A stretch of 64,000 nucleotides of DNA from 9FT-COMBO-48-23 sp964400675 (GCA_964400675.1 CAYNVO010000005.1:87746-151745), one strand, 5' to 3'. Shown: positions 8,826 to 17,163, counted from the stretch's first letter. A program made the numbers and translations. The notes: generated by a model not told the origin, from the sequence alone.

Positions 8826-8963
8826 AGGAAACCACACCATGATACCAAAAACAACCACCGTCTACTGCCCAAGCAAAACAAATCGCACCAATAACACCTG
8901 TCTCCATTATAGTCTTCTACCAGCATCAAACTCTCTGTCTGCTATTAGTGCGGCCTGTTTCGC

Positions 8964-8992
8964 TTTACCTTACCTCCTCCGCTAGATATAAT
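8964..8992 (+). promoter_or_regulatory. Sigma-70-like promoter of the cyclic-nucleotide-binding gene
   Basis: TTTACC at 8964-8969, a 17-base spacer and a perfect TATAAT at 8987-8992 lie about 50 bases upstream of ATG 9041. Confidence 0.55.
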
Positions 8993-9040
8993 GAGCTTAG
9001 AATATCGTTTTATCTTTAATTACACCAAAGGAATATCTGA

Positions 9041-9541
9041 ATGAAGCCTCTACAATTACTAAAGCGGTGTGAGGTCTTCGTCGGACTTGACGATGAAGAC
9101 CTTCAGAAAGTAGCTGACCTGCCCTCATGGTATAGGAACACCTATAACGCAGGCGATTTCATATTCCGAGAAGGCGCATCATCAAAATATTTCTACGTTC
9201 TGGAAGAGGGAGAAATAAGCCTACTGGTTACATCACGTAAGGAGGGGACTAAGGAAACAGTCCAGGTTCCTGTTGATACCGTCACCAGAGGAGATATATT
9301 CGGTTGGTCGTCTCTAGTAGTTCCCCATTCCCGCAACATGTCGGCACTCTGTATCAAGCGCTCAACTGTTATATCTGTATCAGGCAATGAGCTTAACGAG
9401 CTTATGGATTCCAACCATTCGCTTGGCTACGAGATAATGAAAAGTCTGGTAAGAGTTATCGCCAGAAGGCTAAGAGATCTACAAGACAAATTGGTCGGCA
9501 AAGACGAACCGCCACTGCAAAAAGAAATACGCCCAGAATAA
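9041..9541 (+). CDS. Cyclic-nucleotide-binding domain protein without DNA-binding domain
   Basis: A 166-residue protein matching the cNMP-binding (Crp N-terminal) beta-roll: NAGDFIFREGASSKYFYVLEEGEISLL is replaced here by its parts, with GDFIFREG and FYVLEEGEISL at about residues 40-65 and GDIFGWSSLV near 85-95, where Crp has GE(L/I)G. The C-terminal helix (MKSLVRVIARRLRDLQDKL) is a dimerisation helix; no helix-turn-helix follows, and the chain ends about 40-60 residues short of Crp/Fnr regulators. It is therefore more likely a ligand-sensing partner protein than a transcription factor. AAAGGA lies 8 bases before ATG. It sits divergent to the redox operon and next to two-component genes. Confidence 0.82.
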   Translation: MKPLQLLKRCEVFVGLDDEDLQKVADLPSWYRNTYNAGDFIFREGASSKYFYVLEEGEISLLVTSRKEGTKETVQVPVDTVTRGDIFGWSSLVVPHSRNMSALCIKRSTVISVSGNELNELMDSNHSLGYEIMKSLVRVIARRLRDLQDKLVGKDEPPLQKEIRPE

Positions 9542-9546
9542 TGCAG

Positions 9547-9936
9547 CTACTTCTTGAGTAACCGCTCCACTCTCTTCAACAACTCCTCAGGAGATACCGG
9601 CTTATCTACATAGTCCTCGGTCTCCAAAGTGAGTCCCTGACTGACACTCAGGGAAGTCTCACCACGTTTCTCTGAAAAGCTTGTCAGCATTATAACGGGT
9701 ATCTTCTTAAGCTCGGAGTCTTTCTTAAGCTGTTCTGCAGCACCAAACCCATCTTTGACTGGCATTATTATATCCAGGATTATTAAATCAGGCTTCTCTT
9801 CTCTTGCCTTTGCCAATCCTTCCTCCCCATTGTAAGCAACTACCACTTCATAAGGCTTACTCTCTAAGACAAGCTTAGTTGACTCCACAAAGTCTTTATC
9901 ATCATCAACAAGAAGAATCTTGGTTTTGCTTTTCAT
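9547..9936 (-). CDS. Stand-alone response-regulator receiver
   Basis: 129 residues forming a single CheY-like receiver: acidic pocket DDD (10-12 region) after KILLVDDDKDF, phospho-acceptor Asp in LIILDIIMPVKDG, conserved Thr/Ser in VIMLTSFSE, and Lys in DYVDKPVSPEEL. No output domain is present. It has an AGGAGGC ribosome site. It is paralogous to the receiver 40 bases upstream, and the two share an insertion with GLTLETEDY/GQALKPDEY before the K-P motif. Such single-domain regulators act by protein contact or as phosphate relays, probably with the histidine kinase encoded upstream on the same strand. Confidence 0.9.
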   Translation of the reverse strand: MKSKTKILLVDDDKDFVESTKLVLESKPYEVVVAYNGEEGLAKAREEKPDLIILDIIMPVKDGFGAAEQLKKDSELKKIPVIMLTSFSEKRGETSLSVSQGLTLETEDYVDKPVSPEELLKRVERLLKK

Positions 9937-9977
9937 TATCCTGTCGCCTCCTCAAAGCATTTGACTACGATCTAGAC

Positions 9978-10376
9978 TCATTGCTTCCCTTTAAGCAGCT
10001 TTTCAACACGATCCAATAAAACCCCGGGCAATATCGGTTTCTCTATATACTCATCTGGTTTAAGCGCTTGACCAGTCTCAAGCTCATAGCGGCGTCGGCT
10101 GGCCTCTTCCCGCACCGAGCTCAAAATAAGAATGGGCATATCACGATATTTAGACCATTTCGGAGACTGGAGTTCCTTATAGACAGCAAAACCATCAATC
10201 TTAGGCATCAAAAGATCAAGTATCAGCAAATCCGGTTTCTCCGAAGCAAGGTTATCCAGACACTCCATACCATCATGGGCAAAGACCAACGCATAACCCT
10301 GAGCCTCTAAAATCATGCTTATTGCATCTAGAATATCAGGGTCATCATCAACTACTAGAACTTTCTTGGCTATCAT
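9978..10376 (-). CDS. Stand-alone response-regulator receiver
   Basis: 132 residues with a CheY-like fold only: VLVVDDDPDIL, phospho-acceptor Asp in LLILDLLMPKIDGF, Ser in ILILSSVRE, and Lys in EYIEKPILPGVLL. It carries an insertion near EASRRRYELETGQ before the K-P motif that the neighbouring receiver also has. There is no output domain. It lies about 90 bases downstream of the sensor kinase gene on the same strand, consistent with a small phosphorelay operon (kinase, receiver, receiver). Confidence 0.9.
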   Translation of the reverse strand: MIAKKVLVVDDDPDILDAISMILEAQGYALVFAHDGMECLDNLASEKPDLLILDLLMPKIDGFAVYKELQSPKWSKYRDMPILILSSVREEASRRRYELETGQALKPDEYIEKPILPGVLLDRVEKLLKGKQ

Positions 10377-10464
10377 CTCATCTGCGCTGCAAAATTATAC
10401 CAAATAGCATCACAACAATCTATATTGAAAAACAAAGCTCTACAACTGTATATACTGGCAATAA

Positions 10465-11661
10465 TTACGCAGCCACTTTCGCTTTTTTGGGAAGCGTAAA
10501 GCAAAATTTGCTGCCCCTACCGGTCTCAGCACAGGGACTCTCAGCCCATATCTCACCACCATGGGCTTCTACAATTCTCCTCGATATAGATAAACCCAAG
10601 CCTGTCCCTTTATGCCCAACATTGCTACCCCGGAAGAAATCTTCAAATAACCTTGGCATATCATCAGGAGAGATACCACAACCGGTATCGGCTACTTCCA
10701 CCAAAATTTCGTTGTCCGTCTCCATCACCCTTATAACCACCTCACCTTCATCGGTATAGTTAATGGCATTGTTCAGTAGATTGGTAATCACCTGTTGCAA
10801 CCTGGTAGGAGCACCATAGACACAGGGTAGATTTGGCGGTATATGCACCGAGAATTTTAGCCCCTTATGCTCTGCCAAATTAGAACCCTCTTCAACAAAG
10901 CTATCTATAACTTCGGCAAGCGATACTTCCTTCATTTCGTGGACTAATTGACCTGTCTCAATGCGAGGAACATCCAGTAAATTGCTTATAAGGTTGAGAA
11001 GCTCATTAATCCTCTCGCTAGCTCTTTGCATCATGTGTTTTTGCTTCTCATTTAACTCGCCGGCAAAGCCGCCAAGCAGCACGCCTAAGAAACTCTGTAT
11101 AGCAGCAAGAGGAGCTTTCAAATCATGAGCGGCGATGCTGACAAAGCGAAGGAACTGTTTTTTTTCTTCTTCCAGCAGCTCTGCTCTCTCCAAAGCAATA
11201 GCTCCAAGATTGGCCAGAGCGCCAAAGAAATCTATCTCATGCTTGGAGAATCTACGCGGCACTGAAGTATAAATACGCACAATACCAATGACCTGATCAC
11301 GTCGCGTAAGAGGCAAGGAAAGTAAAGATGTCACACCCTCTTTCTTCGCCTGGTCCTTATATTGAACTCGCGGGTCAGTTGTAGCATCAAGAATTGCCAC
11401 CGGTTTACCATCAAGAGCCTGAGCTATGGCAGCATCTACTCTTACCGGTCCTTTCCGCACATACCAATCACTCAGTCCACAGGCCACACTATGTATTAGC
11501 TCTTGACGGTCCGGGGTGAGCAACATTAAGGAGCATCCTTTAGCATCCGCTGCATCACTAATGCTGTGCACAATAGTTCGAAGCACATCTGGAGATGCCA
11601 GATTGGAGTTGAGTTTTTGTGCTATATCGTAGAGTATTTTATAGCACTGTCCTGTTTTCAT
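10465..11661 (-). CDS. Soluble GAF-domain sensor histidine kinase
   Basis: 398 residues from ATG 11661 (GTG 11682 possible). Residues about 10-160 form a GAF domain. The HisKA dimerisation helix holds the phospho-acceptor His in IAAHDLKAPLAAIQSF. The HATPase_c domain has the N box (NLLNNAINY), G1 (VADTGCGIS), F box (FEDFFRGSN) and G2 (GTGLGLSI). No membrane segment or signal peptide is seen, so it senses an internal signal. Together with the two receivers it forms a likely phosphorelay. The ligand of the GAF domain cannot be told from sequence. Confidence 0.92.
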   Translation of the reverse strand: MKTGQCYKILYDIAQKLNSNLASPDVLRTIVHSISDAADAKGCSLMLLTPDRQELIHSVACGLSDWYVRKGPVRVDAAIAQALDGKPVAILDATTDPRVQYKDQAKKEGVTSLLSLPLTRRDQVIGIVRIYTSVPRRFSKHEIDFFGALANLGAIALERAELLEEEKKQFLRFVSIAAHDLKAPLAAIQSFLGVLLGGFAGELNEKQKHMMQRASERINELLNLISNLLDVPRIETGQLVHEMKEVSLAEVIDSFVEEGSNLAEHKGLKFSVHIPPNLPCVYGAPTRLQQVITNLLNNAINYTDEGEVVIRVMETDNEILVEVADTGCGISPDDMPRLFEDFFRGSNVGHKGTGLGLSISRRIVEAHGGEIWAESPCAETGRGSKFCFTLPKKAKVAA

Positions 11662-11870
11662 CTGCCCAATTACCACCTGCACCCTACTATTATAACCAGG
11701 CGCTCAACAGATAAAGGATTTGCTACTTAAGCCTAAAGCGTATATGTAACAGCACAGTTTTGTCAAGCTCTACATGTATCAGGCCGTTAATTCCGGTCAC
11801 CTTTCACGCTAATTTCAATGAACGATAGCTCGCCAATTGGAAAACTGTTTGGAGTTGAACGGGTAATATT

Positions 11871-12143
11871 TTATTTTCGTACACGCCTCAATTCAAAAAT
11901 GACTGGGTTAGTTGGGTCAGGACAAGCCACTGTAGCCTTATCCTGGTCATTTTCCCACGGGAAGGAGCCACCGAACTGCAAAGCTGAAATAAAGGGAAAA
12001 AGCGTGTAAAACGCCCATGCACACATGCCAGGTGGAGTCTTATCCGCAATGATAAATTTGTCACCAACTTTGTGTTCAGAAACACAAGTGCCTTTTTGAG
12101 ATATTACCTGAACCTCCACTTCGTAGAATTCCGCTTCAGCCAT
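11871..12143 (-). CDS. TIGR04076 family protein
   Basis: A 90-residue protein resembling the TIGR04076 family of small cytosolic proteins: a beta-rich N-terminus (YEVEVQVISQKGTC), GDKF, CAWAFYTLFPFISALQFGG and a conserved late CPDP motif followed by VIFELRR. The function is unknown for the family. AAGGGGGT precedes ATG 12143. The gene stands alone, on the same strand as the kinase but about 210 bases before it. Confidence 0.75.
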   Translation of the reverse strand: MAEAEFYEVEVQVISQKGTCVSEHKVGDKFIIADKTPPGMCAWAFYTLFPFISALQFGGSFPWENDQDKATVACPDPTNPVIFELRRVRK

Positions 12144-12489
12144 ACTTACCCCCTTATTTTATCTCGTAGTAAATCTTACACTATCCCGGCTAAACTAGCC
12201 AATAGCCAAATCATATTTAAGGGTGCGTAAGATTCGAACAAAATCTAATTCTATCAGCCCTGCAATATCCGCCAAGCTGTATGCGGCTATTAAATTTTCT
12301 CCATATCATTGTTCATGACAGGCTCTGCGGAGATAAAAACTATTGTGTCTATTGCTGCTTCCAGTGTATAATTACAGGTCAATAGCAAATTAACCGGCTG
12401 GTCTGCCAAAAATAGCACAAACCGCTATGAGCGCAAAATAAACAGGTCTTGCCTGGCTTAACCCTAATAACCCAGACGGAAAATATAAT
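12144..12489. other. Intergenic region upstream of the antiporter pair
   Basis: No gene is seen in this 346-base AT-rich gap between divergent genes. A perfect TATAAT at 12367-12372, with TTGTGT 18 bases upstream, is the best candidate promoter for the first antiporter gene, about 110 bases before its ATG. Confidence 0.35.
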
Positions 12490-13713
12490 ATGACAGCTAC
12501 AGCGGTATTCGGGCTAATTGGAATTCTCCTCATTATCGGTTTCCTGGCGGATTATCTTTTCAGGAAGACAAATTTCCCTGACATACTAATATTACTGACA
12601 TTAGGCTACTTGCTGGGACCCGTCTTTAAAATTATCGACCCTTCTCAACTAGCCCCAGCCTCGCAGATGATTGCCAGCCTGGCCCTGGTCGTCATTCTAT
12701 TTTGCAGCGGGCTGGAATTTGAATTCTCAAGGGTTCTAGCAAGCACGCCCAGGGCAATATTACTGGTCTTGTTAGGCGTGGGGGTCAGCATAGCCTCAAT
12801 AGCAGCCTCTGCCTATTACCTGTTCCAGTGGCAACTGCTGGACAGTTTATTGCTCGGAAGTATTGTCGGCGGTACCAGCTCCGCCATAGTAATACCACTT
12901 ATCACCCGAGCCAGAGTCCCTGAACAAGTCACATCTTTGTTGTCCATGGAATCTGTTCTAAATAGTCCCGTGATAATCGTTATGGCTCTGGTCATCCTAG
13001 AAGTTATAGCCAGCGGAAAAACCGGAGTCGAGGTCTCAGCAGTCGCCCAAGCTATTGGTATAAGGTTTTCTCTTGGGCTTGCATCTGGAATAGTTGTCGG
13101 ATTTTTCTGGCTCTGGATGCTGACAATACTGGAAAAGGAGAGCTATAGCGATATCCTGACTCTAGCTGTCGTTCTTCTCTTTTACTTCCTTGTAGAAACC
13201 ATAGACGGTAGCGGGGTTATATTTGCCTTAGTCTTCGGTCTTATACTGGGAAACGGCGTTAGTGTAGCTAGATTTTTAAGAATCAAGCGGACAGTCGAGA
13301 CCACCGAAATAATGAAGAGGTTCCACTCGCAAATATACTTCTTCATAAAAACCTTTTTCTTTATCTACCTGGGACTTATGATAACATTCAGTAAGCCTTC
13401 ACTCGTTGTAATCGGGATCATCCTTGCTATTATACTCCTGTGTACGAGGTACATCGCAGTACTTCTCAGCTCCATAGGGAGCAGGACTTTGCTAAGTAAT
13501 ATGGGCATACTAACCACGATGTTAGCCAGAGGTGAAGCTGCCGCCGTGCTGGTCCAGATAGTAGTAGCTGCGAATATTCATAATGCCGCTGTTTACCCCG
13601 ACCTGATAATGGCAATCATTGTAACTACTGTCATCATTTCAGCTTTAGGCATCATCATCTTTGGCGGAAAATCACCCAAATTAGAGACCGGCTATAATAA
13701 CGTGACAACCTAA
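12490..13713 (+). CDS. Cation/proton antiporter, CPA family (paralogue A)
   Basis: 407 residues with about 12 hydrophobic segments in the Na+/H+ exchanger (CPA) fold. Typical landmarks are DILILLTLGYLLGP near the N-terminus, GSIVGGTSSAIVIPL (unwound helix) and MESVLNSPVIIV. In most CPA exchangers the last motif reads ESxxND, with the Asp as ion ligand; here the Asp is Ser. It has a close paralogue 160 bases downstream on the same strand, sharing most landmarks (for example SIDGSGVIFALVFGL-type and RRTVETTxIMKxFHSQI segments). No TrkA-C or other cytosolic regulatory domain is attached. Substrate (Na+ or K+) is not predictable. Confidence 0.85.
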   Translation: MTATAVFGLIGILLIIGFLADYLFRKTNFPDILILLTLGYLLGPVFKIIDPSQLAPASQMIASLALVVILFCSGLEFEFSRVLASTPRAILLVLLGVGVSIASIAASAYYLFQWQLLDSLLLGSIVGGTSSAIVIPLITRARVPEQVTSLLSMESVLNSPVIIVMALVILEVIASGKTGVEVSAVAQAIGIRFSLGLASGIVVGFFWLWMLTILEKESYSDILTLAVVLLFYFLVETIDGSGVIFALVFGLILGNGVSVARFLRIKRTVETTEIMKRFHSQIYFFIKTFFFIYLGLMITFSKPSLVVIGIILAIILLCTRYIAVLLSSIGSRTLLSNMGILTTMLARGEAAAVLVQIVVAANIHNAAVYPDLIMAIIVTTVIISALGIIIFGGKSPKLETGYNNVTT

Positions 13714-13874
13714 TCATGTATAACTGCTGCTCTTCATGATATAATTCCGACTATAACTAGACTAGTTAAAGTCAGTTTTTCAATTATGCTTTCTCAAATA
13801 CCTGACAGCCTTTGGACACCAATCTTACAGCTTAAAAGCATCGTATACCAGATAGCGATGCACAAGATTTAAGG

Positions 13875-15140
13875 ATGACAGCAATACAAGTTTTAGGGCT
13901 AATTGGTATCCTTCTAATTATCGGATTTCTGGCTGATTACCTCTTCCGAAAAACTGGGATTCCCGACATACTGATACTAATTGCGCTAGGTTTTTTGATA
14001 GGACCAGTTCTTTACATCGTTAACCCTTCCCAACTAGCTCCAGCATCACAGTTCATTGCCACGCTAGCAATAGCCATTATTCTATTTGACGGCGGGCTGA
14101 ATCTTCACCCAGGCACAATCCTGCGCACTGCACACCGAGCACTGCTTTTGGTTATTCTGGGTATCGGATTCAGCATGATAGCAACAACAGCCTTCGCTTA
14201 CTACGTTCTGGATTGGGGATTTCTGAACAGCTTACTGCTCGGTGCTATCGTGAGCGGTAATAGTCCCTCGATAGTAATGCCATTAGTCAAGCGCATCAGA
14301 GCGCCAAGCGAAGTTTCCTCACTCCTGAATCTGGAATCAGCTCTCAACGGTGCTCTTGTTATTGTCCTCGCTCTGGTCATTCTGGAAATAATGACTATCG
14401 GCACAGCCGACAGCAACGCGCTCGCTACGGCAGCGAAGGCTATTAGTATAAGGTTCTCCCTAGGAGCTGTGATAGGAATCGTGGCAGGCATCCTCTGGCT
14501 CTGGCTACTCACCAGACTGAAGTATGAGACTTACGATGACATCCTAACATTAGGCATTCTCTTTGTTCTCTACTTTGCTGTAGAGAGCATCGACGGCAGC
14601 GGGGTCATCTTTGCCTTAGTGTTCGGACTAGTATTGGGAAACGGCATCCGAATACCCAGACTATTAACAATCAGACGTACGGTTGAGACAACCGACATAA
14701 TGAAGAAATTCCATTCTCAGATATCATTCTTCATAAAGACATTCTTCTTCATATACCTTGGAGTGATTATCACCTTCAATCAACCAGGCCTCATCATCCT
14801 TTCCCTTATCATGTCTTTACTGCTTTTGTTCAGCAGATATTTTGCAGTATTGCTCAGCTGCTTGGGTAACAAAACTTTGTTAGCCAGTTCAGGGTTGCTA
14901 ACCACCATGTTGCCCAGAGGGTTATCGGCTGCTGTTATGGCACAGATAGTACTCAGCTCAGGTATTCCTGATGCTTCAGTTTACCCCGATATCATCGTGG
15001 CTATTATTATTATCACAGTTATAATCTCCGCAATAGGCATAATAATTACAGGCCGACAGGTACACTACGAAAAGGCACCGCAATTAATGCAAGAGGAATG
15101 CACTGAAACCTTGAGCAATAAAAGCGGCGCTAGAAAATAG
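13875..15140 (+). CDS. Cation/proton antiporter, CPA family (paralogue B)
   Basis: 421 residues, about 12 membrane helices, with clear full-length similarity to the preceding antiporter, so the pair arose by tandem duplication. ILFDGGLNL matches the canonical FxGGLNL motif better than paralogue A does. The unwound-helix segment is GAIVSGNSPSIVMPL, and the ESxxND position reads LESALNGALVIV, so the ion-binding Asp is Gly. The C-terminus has a short polar tail (about residues 395-421) absent in A. It ends just before a large bidirectional hairpin. Confidence 0.85.
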   Translation: MTAIQVLGLIGILLIIGFLADYLFRKTGIPDILILIALGFLIGPVLYIVNPSQLAPASQFIATLAIAIILFDGGLNLHPGTILRTAHRALLLVILGIGFSMIATTAFAYYVLDWGFLNSLLLGAIVSGNSPSIVMPLVKRIRAPSEVSSLLNLESALNGALVIVLALVILEIMTIGTADSNALATAAKAISIRFSLGAVIGIVAGILWLWLLTRLKYETYDDILTLGILFVLYFAVESIDGSGVIFALVFGLVLGNGIRIPRLLTIRRTVETTDIMKKFHSQISFFIKTFFFIYLGVIITFNQPGLIILSLIMSLLLLFSRYFAVLLSCLGNKTLLASSGLLTTMLPRGLSAAVMAQIVLSSGIPDASVYPDIIVAIIIITVIISAIGIIITGRQVHYEKAPQLMQEECTETLSNKSGARK

Positions 15141-15145
15141 CAACG

Positions 15146-15203
15146 GAAAGCCCGCCAAAGGTCAGTTCTTCTCATGCCCCCGAGTAACCTCTGGCGAGCT
15201 TTC
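15146..15203. terminator. Bidirectional hairpin between convergent antiporter and ribosomal operons
   Basis: Arms at 15146-15162 and 15187-15203 are 17 bases each and complementary apart from two mismatches, with a 24-base loop. It lies 6 bases after the plus-strand antiporter stop and 66 after the minus-strand rplL stop. A strong U-tract is missing on both sides. Confidence 0.5.
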
Positions 15204-15268
15204 AAACTAATCCGATTTCTTACAACGGGAGTTTCAGCGGCTTCAAAACTAAGATTAATCTGAAACTG

Positions 15269-15757
15269 CTACTTGATTTCCACCTTAGCCCCGGCTTCCT
15301 CCAGTTTCTTCTTAACAGCAGCCGCTTCATCTTTGTTGACGCCTTCTTTGACTGGTTTAGGGGCACCCTCCACCAGATCTTTAGCCTCTTTAAGACCCAG
15401 AGTGGTTACCTCTCGCACTGCCTTGATCACATTGATCTTATTCTCACCGATTTCTTTAAGGATTACGGTGAACTCTGATTTTTCCTCCTCGGCTGCTGCA
15501 GCTGACGCCCCGGCACCCGCTGATACTGCCGCCACAGCCACTGGTGCTGCTGCAGTCACCCCAAACTCCTCCTCCAGTGCTTTCACCAGGTCGGCTAGCT
15601 CCAGTACGGTCATATTCTTGACTGCAGCTATAATTTCTTCCTTTGCCATCGCTTTAGCTCCTGATGAAGTTTCTTTAGCCTTAGATTGTTTCTTCGCCTT
15701 GGGTTCTTCGACCTTCTCTTCCTCTGGTTGTTCAGACTTGACTTGTTCTTCTGACAT
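15269..15757 (-). CDS. rplL: Ribosomal protein L7/L12 with charged N-terminal extension
   Basis: L7/L12 forms the flexible ribosomal stalk that recruits translation factors. The canonical protein starts at MAKEEIIAAVKN (residue 37 of this reading frame) with the dimerisation helix, an Ala-rich hinge (about 70-90) and the C-terminal factor-binding domain (EKSEFTVILKEIG to the end, with GLKEAKDLVEGAPK). Upstream is a 36-residue E/K/Q-rich extension beginning MSEEQVKSEQPEEEKVEEPK. Both starts have good ribosome sites: AAGGAGG before ATG 15757, and AGGAG 8 bases before ATG 15649. The upstream start lies one base after the rplJ stop. Two forms of L12 may therefore be made. 162 residues from 15757, 126 from 15649. 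Confidence 0.93.
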   Translation of the reverse strand: MSEEQVKSEQPEEEKVEEPKAKKQSKAKETSSGAKAMAKEEIIAAVKNMTVLELADLVKALEEEFGVTAAAPVAVAAVSAGAGASAAAAEEEKSEFTVILKEIGENKINVIKAVREVTTLGLKEAKDLVEGAPKPVKEGVNKDEAAAVKKKLEEAGAKVEIK

Positions 15758-15758
15758 T

Positions 15759-16283
15759 TTATCCTCCTTCAACTTGTCTAATTCTTGCCTGCATCACATT
15801 CAAAAGACCACGCAAAGGTGCACTTAGAACATTATGCAAACCTTGCAGCGGGGCTTGCAGTTGCCCCACTAATCTAGCAATCAGGACATCCCTTGTCGGC
15901 ATAGTAGCCAGATTAGCGATATCCTCAGCAGTAAGCAACCTATCACCCATAATACCACCCTTGATTTGCAACACAGAGCTCGCGGAGCGAATATGCTCCC
16001 GCAAAATCTTAGCTGGCTTAACCACATCATCATAGCCAAAAGCTATAGCCACAGGACCAGTCAGCAATGCTTCCAGCTGACTTTTACCAGCTTTCTCAGC
16101 GGCAAACCGGGTCAGTGTGTTTTTTATCACCCGGTACTCTACGCCCATGTCGGTCAAACGGCGACGCAACTGCACCATTTCTTTCGCCGTGAGCCCTCGA
16201 TAATCCGTGGCTACAGCAATAGTACATCGAGACAGGCTGCCAGCCAGCTCATCTACCATTTGCTCTTTCTTTTCTTTTAACAT
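15759..16283 (-). CDS. rplJ: Ribosomal protein L10
   Basis: A 174-residue protein, the base of the L12 stalk. The N-terminal half binds 23S rRNA (TDYRGLTAKEMVQLRRRL, IKNTLTRFAAEK, GPVAIAFG) and the C-terminal helix (LQGLHNVLSAPLRGLLNVMQARI) carries L12 dimers. The start is ATG 16283, with AGGAGGTG just upstream; an in-frame GTG at 16289 falls inside that ribosome site and is unlikely. Preceded by a leader with a terminator-like hairpin; followed by rplL after one base. Confidence 0.96.
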   Translation of the reverse strand: MLKEKKEQMVDELAGSLSRCTIAVATDYRGLTAKEMVQLRRRLTDMGVEYRVIKNTLTRFAAEKAGKSQLEALLTGPVAIAFGYDDVVKPAKILREHIRSASSVLQIKGGIMGDRLLTAEDIANLATMPTRDVLIARLVGQLQAPLQGLHNVLSAPLRGLLNVMQARIRQVEGG

Positions 16284-16291
16284 CGTCACCT

Positions 16292-16328
16292 CCTAAAAAT
16301 AAAAAGTCCTTGTGCCATGACACAAGGA
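16292..16328 (-). promoter_or_regulatory. L10 leader: attenuator-like hairpin before rplJ
   Basis: In the rplA-rplJ gap the minus-strand RNA forms an 8-bp stem (16328-16321 with 16314-16307, TCCTTGTG-type arms, 6-base loop) followed by a U-rich run with interruptions (16305-16292), then at once the rplJ ribosome site. This is a terminator or attenuator shape, matching the known L10-leader control of stalk protein synthesis in Gram-positives. The gap 16330-16458 upstream could hold the L10-binding part. Confidence 0.6.
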
Positions 16329-16458
16329 ACTATGACCGAGTTCCGAAAAACTCATCAAAAAGCACCTCGGCAGGCATATTTTTAAGCCTTGCGGCACCTG
16401 CTATCACGGGCACAACATGGAAATCTGCTATTCAATTAATAAAGGACACACGAGACAA

Positions 16459-17160
16459 TCAAGCCAATAGAGGCCTCAGGTCAAGTCTGATACCAGGCCC
16501 CATGGTAGTTGTCAAAAAAGCGCTCTTAATATACTGCCCCTTAGCTCCACTAGGTTTAGCCTTCACTACAGCTTCCACCAGCGAGGTCAGGTTCTCCAGC
16601 AGTTTTGCCTCATCAAAGCTGGCTTTGCCTATAGGCACGTGAATAATCGCCGTCCTATCCAGCCGGAATTCCACCCGACCCTTGCGAGCTTCAGCAATGG
16701 CTCTAGGCAAATCTTCAGCCGCCACAACTGTACCTGACTTAGGATTAGGCATTAAACCTCTGCGACCCAGTATTTTACCCAACTTCCCAACCTTCCCCAT
16801 CATATCTGGAGTAGCTATACTGACATCAAAATCAAGCCAGCCATCTTCAATCTTCTTAACAAGATCATCACTGCCAACATAGTCAGCACCAGCCTCTTCA
16901 GAGGCTCTGGCTCCTTCACCCTGAACAAAGACGAGAATCCTGACCTTCTTACCTAAACCGTTAGGCAGAAGGGCTATACCTCGCACCTGCTGGTCAGCAC
17001 TTCTGGGGTCAACACCCATCCTCAAGTGCAACTCGACTGTCTCATCAAAGCCTGCAAAGGCAGCTTTCTTAGCCAGTTCGACAGCCTCGCTAAGCGTATA
17101 TGCATTCTCTCTATTGACTAGCTTGGTCGCTTCTTTGTATTTCTTTCCTTTTGTTACCAT
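16459..17160 (-). CDS. rplA: Ribosomal protein L1
   Basis: A 233-residue L1-stalk protein binding 23S rRNA near the E site and usually also autoregulating its own mRNA. Recognised by KKAAFAGFDETVELHLRMGVDPRSADQQVRG, quoted here only in part as DETVELHLRMGVDPRSADQ, and by MGKVGKLGKILGRRGLMPNP and TVVAAEDLPRAI. Length is normal. GGAG four to five bases before ATG 17160 overlaps the rplK stop region (gap three bases). The order rplK-rplA-rplJ-rplL is the standard one. Confidence 0.97.
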   Translation of the reverse strand: MVTKGKKYKEATKLVNRENAYTLSEAVELAKKAAFAGFDETVELHLRMGVDPRSADQQVRGIALLPNGLGKKVRILVFVQGEGARASEEAGADYVGSDDLVKKIEDGWLDFDVSIATPDMMGKVGKLGKILGRRGLMPNPKSGTVVAAEDLPRAIAEARKGRVEFRLDRTAIIHVPIGKASFDEAKLLENLTSLVEAVVKAKPSGAKGQYIKSAFLTTTMGPGIRLDLRPLLA

Positions 17161-17163
17161 AGT

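Larger units (their letters stand above)
8643..9040. other. Divergent intergenic region between the redox operon and the cyclic-nucleotide-binding gene
   Basis: This 398-base gap contains no convincing gene. It holds a leftward promoter (8797-8825) and a rightward promoter (8964-8992). The leftward transcript would have a leader of about 150 bases containing a weak stem (AACCT with AGGTT) followed by six Ts, around 8685-8715, which might attenuate. Confidence 0.5.

Noticed and set aside
8794..8985. 63-codon plus-strand frame in the divergent promoter region
   Set aside because: Low-complexity composition, no ribosome site, and it covers both predicted promoters.
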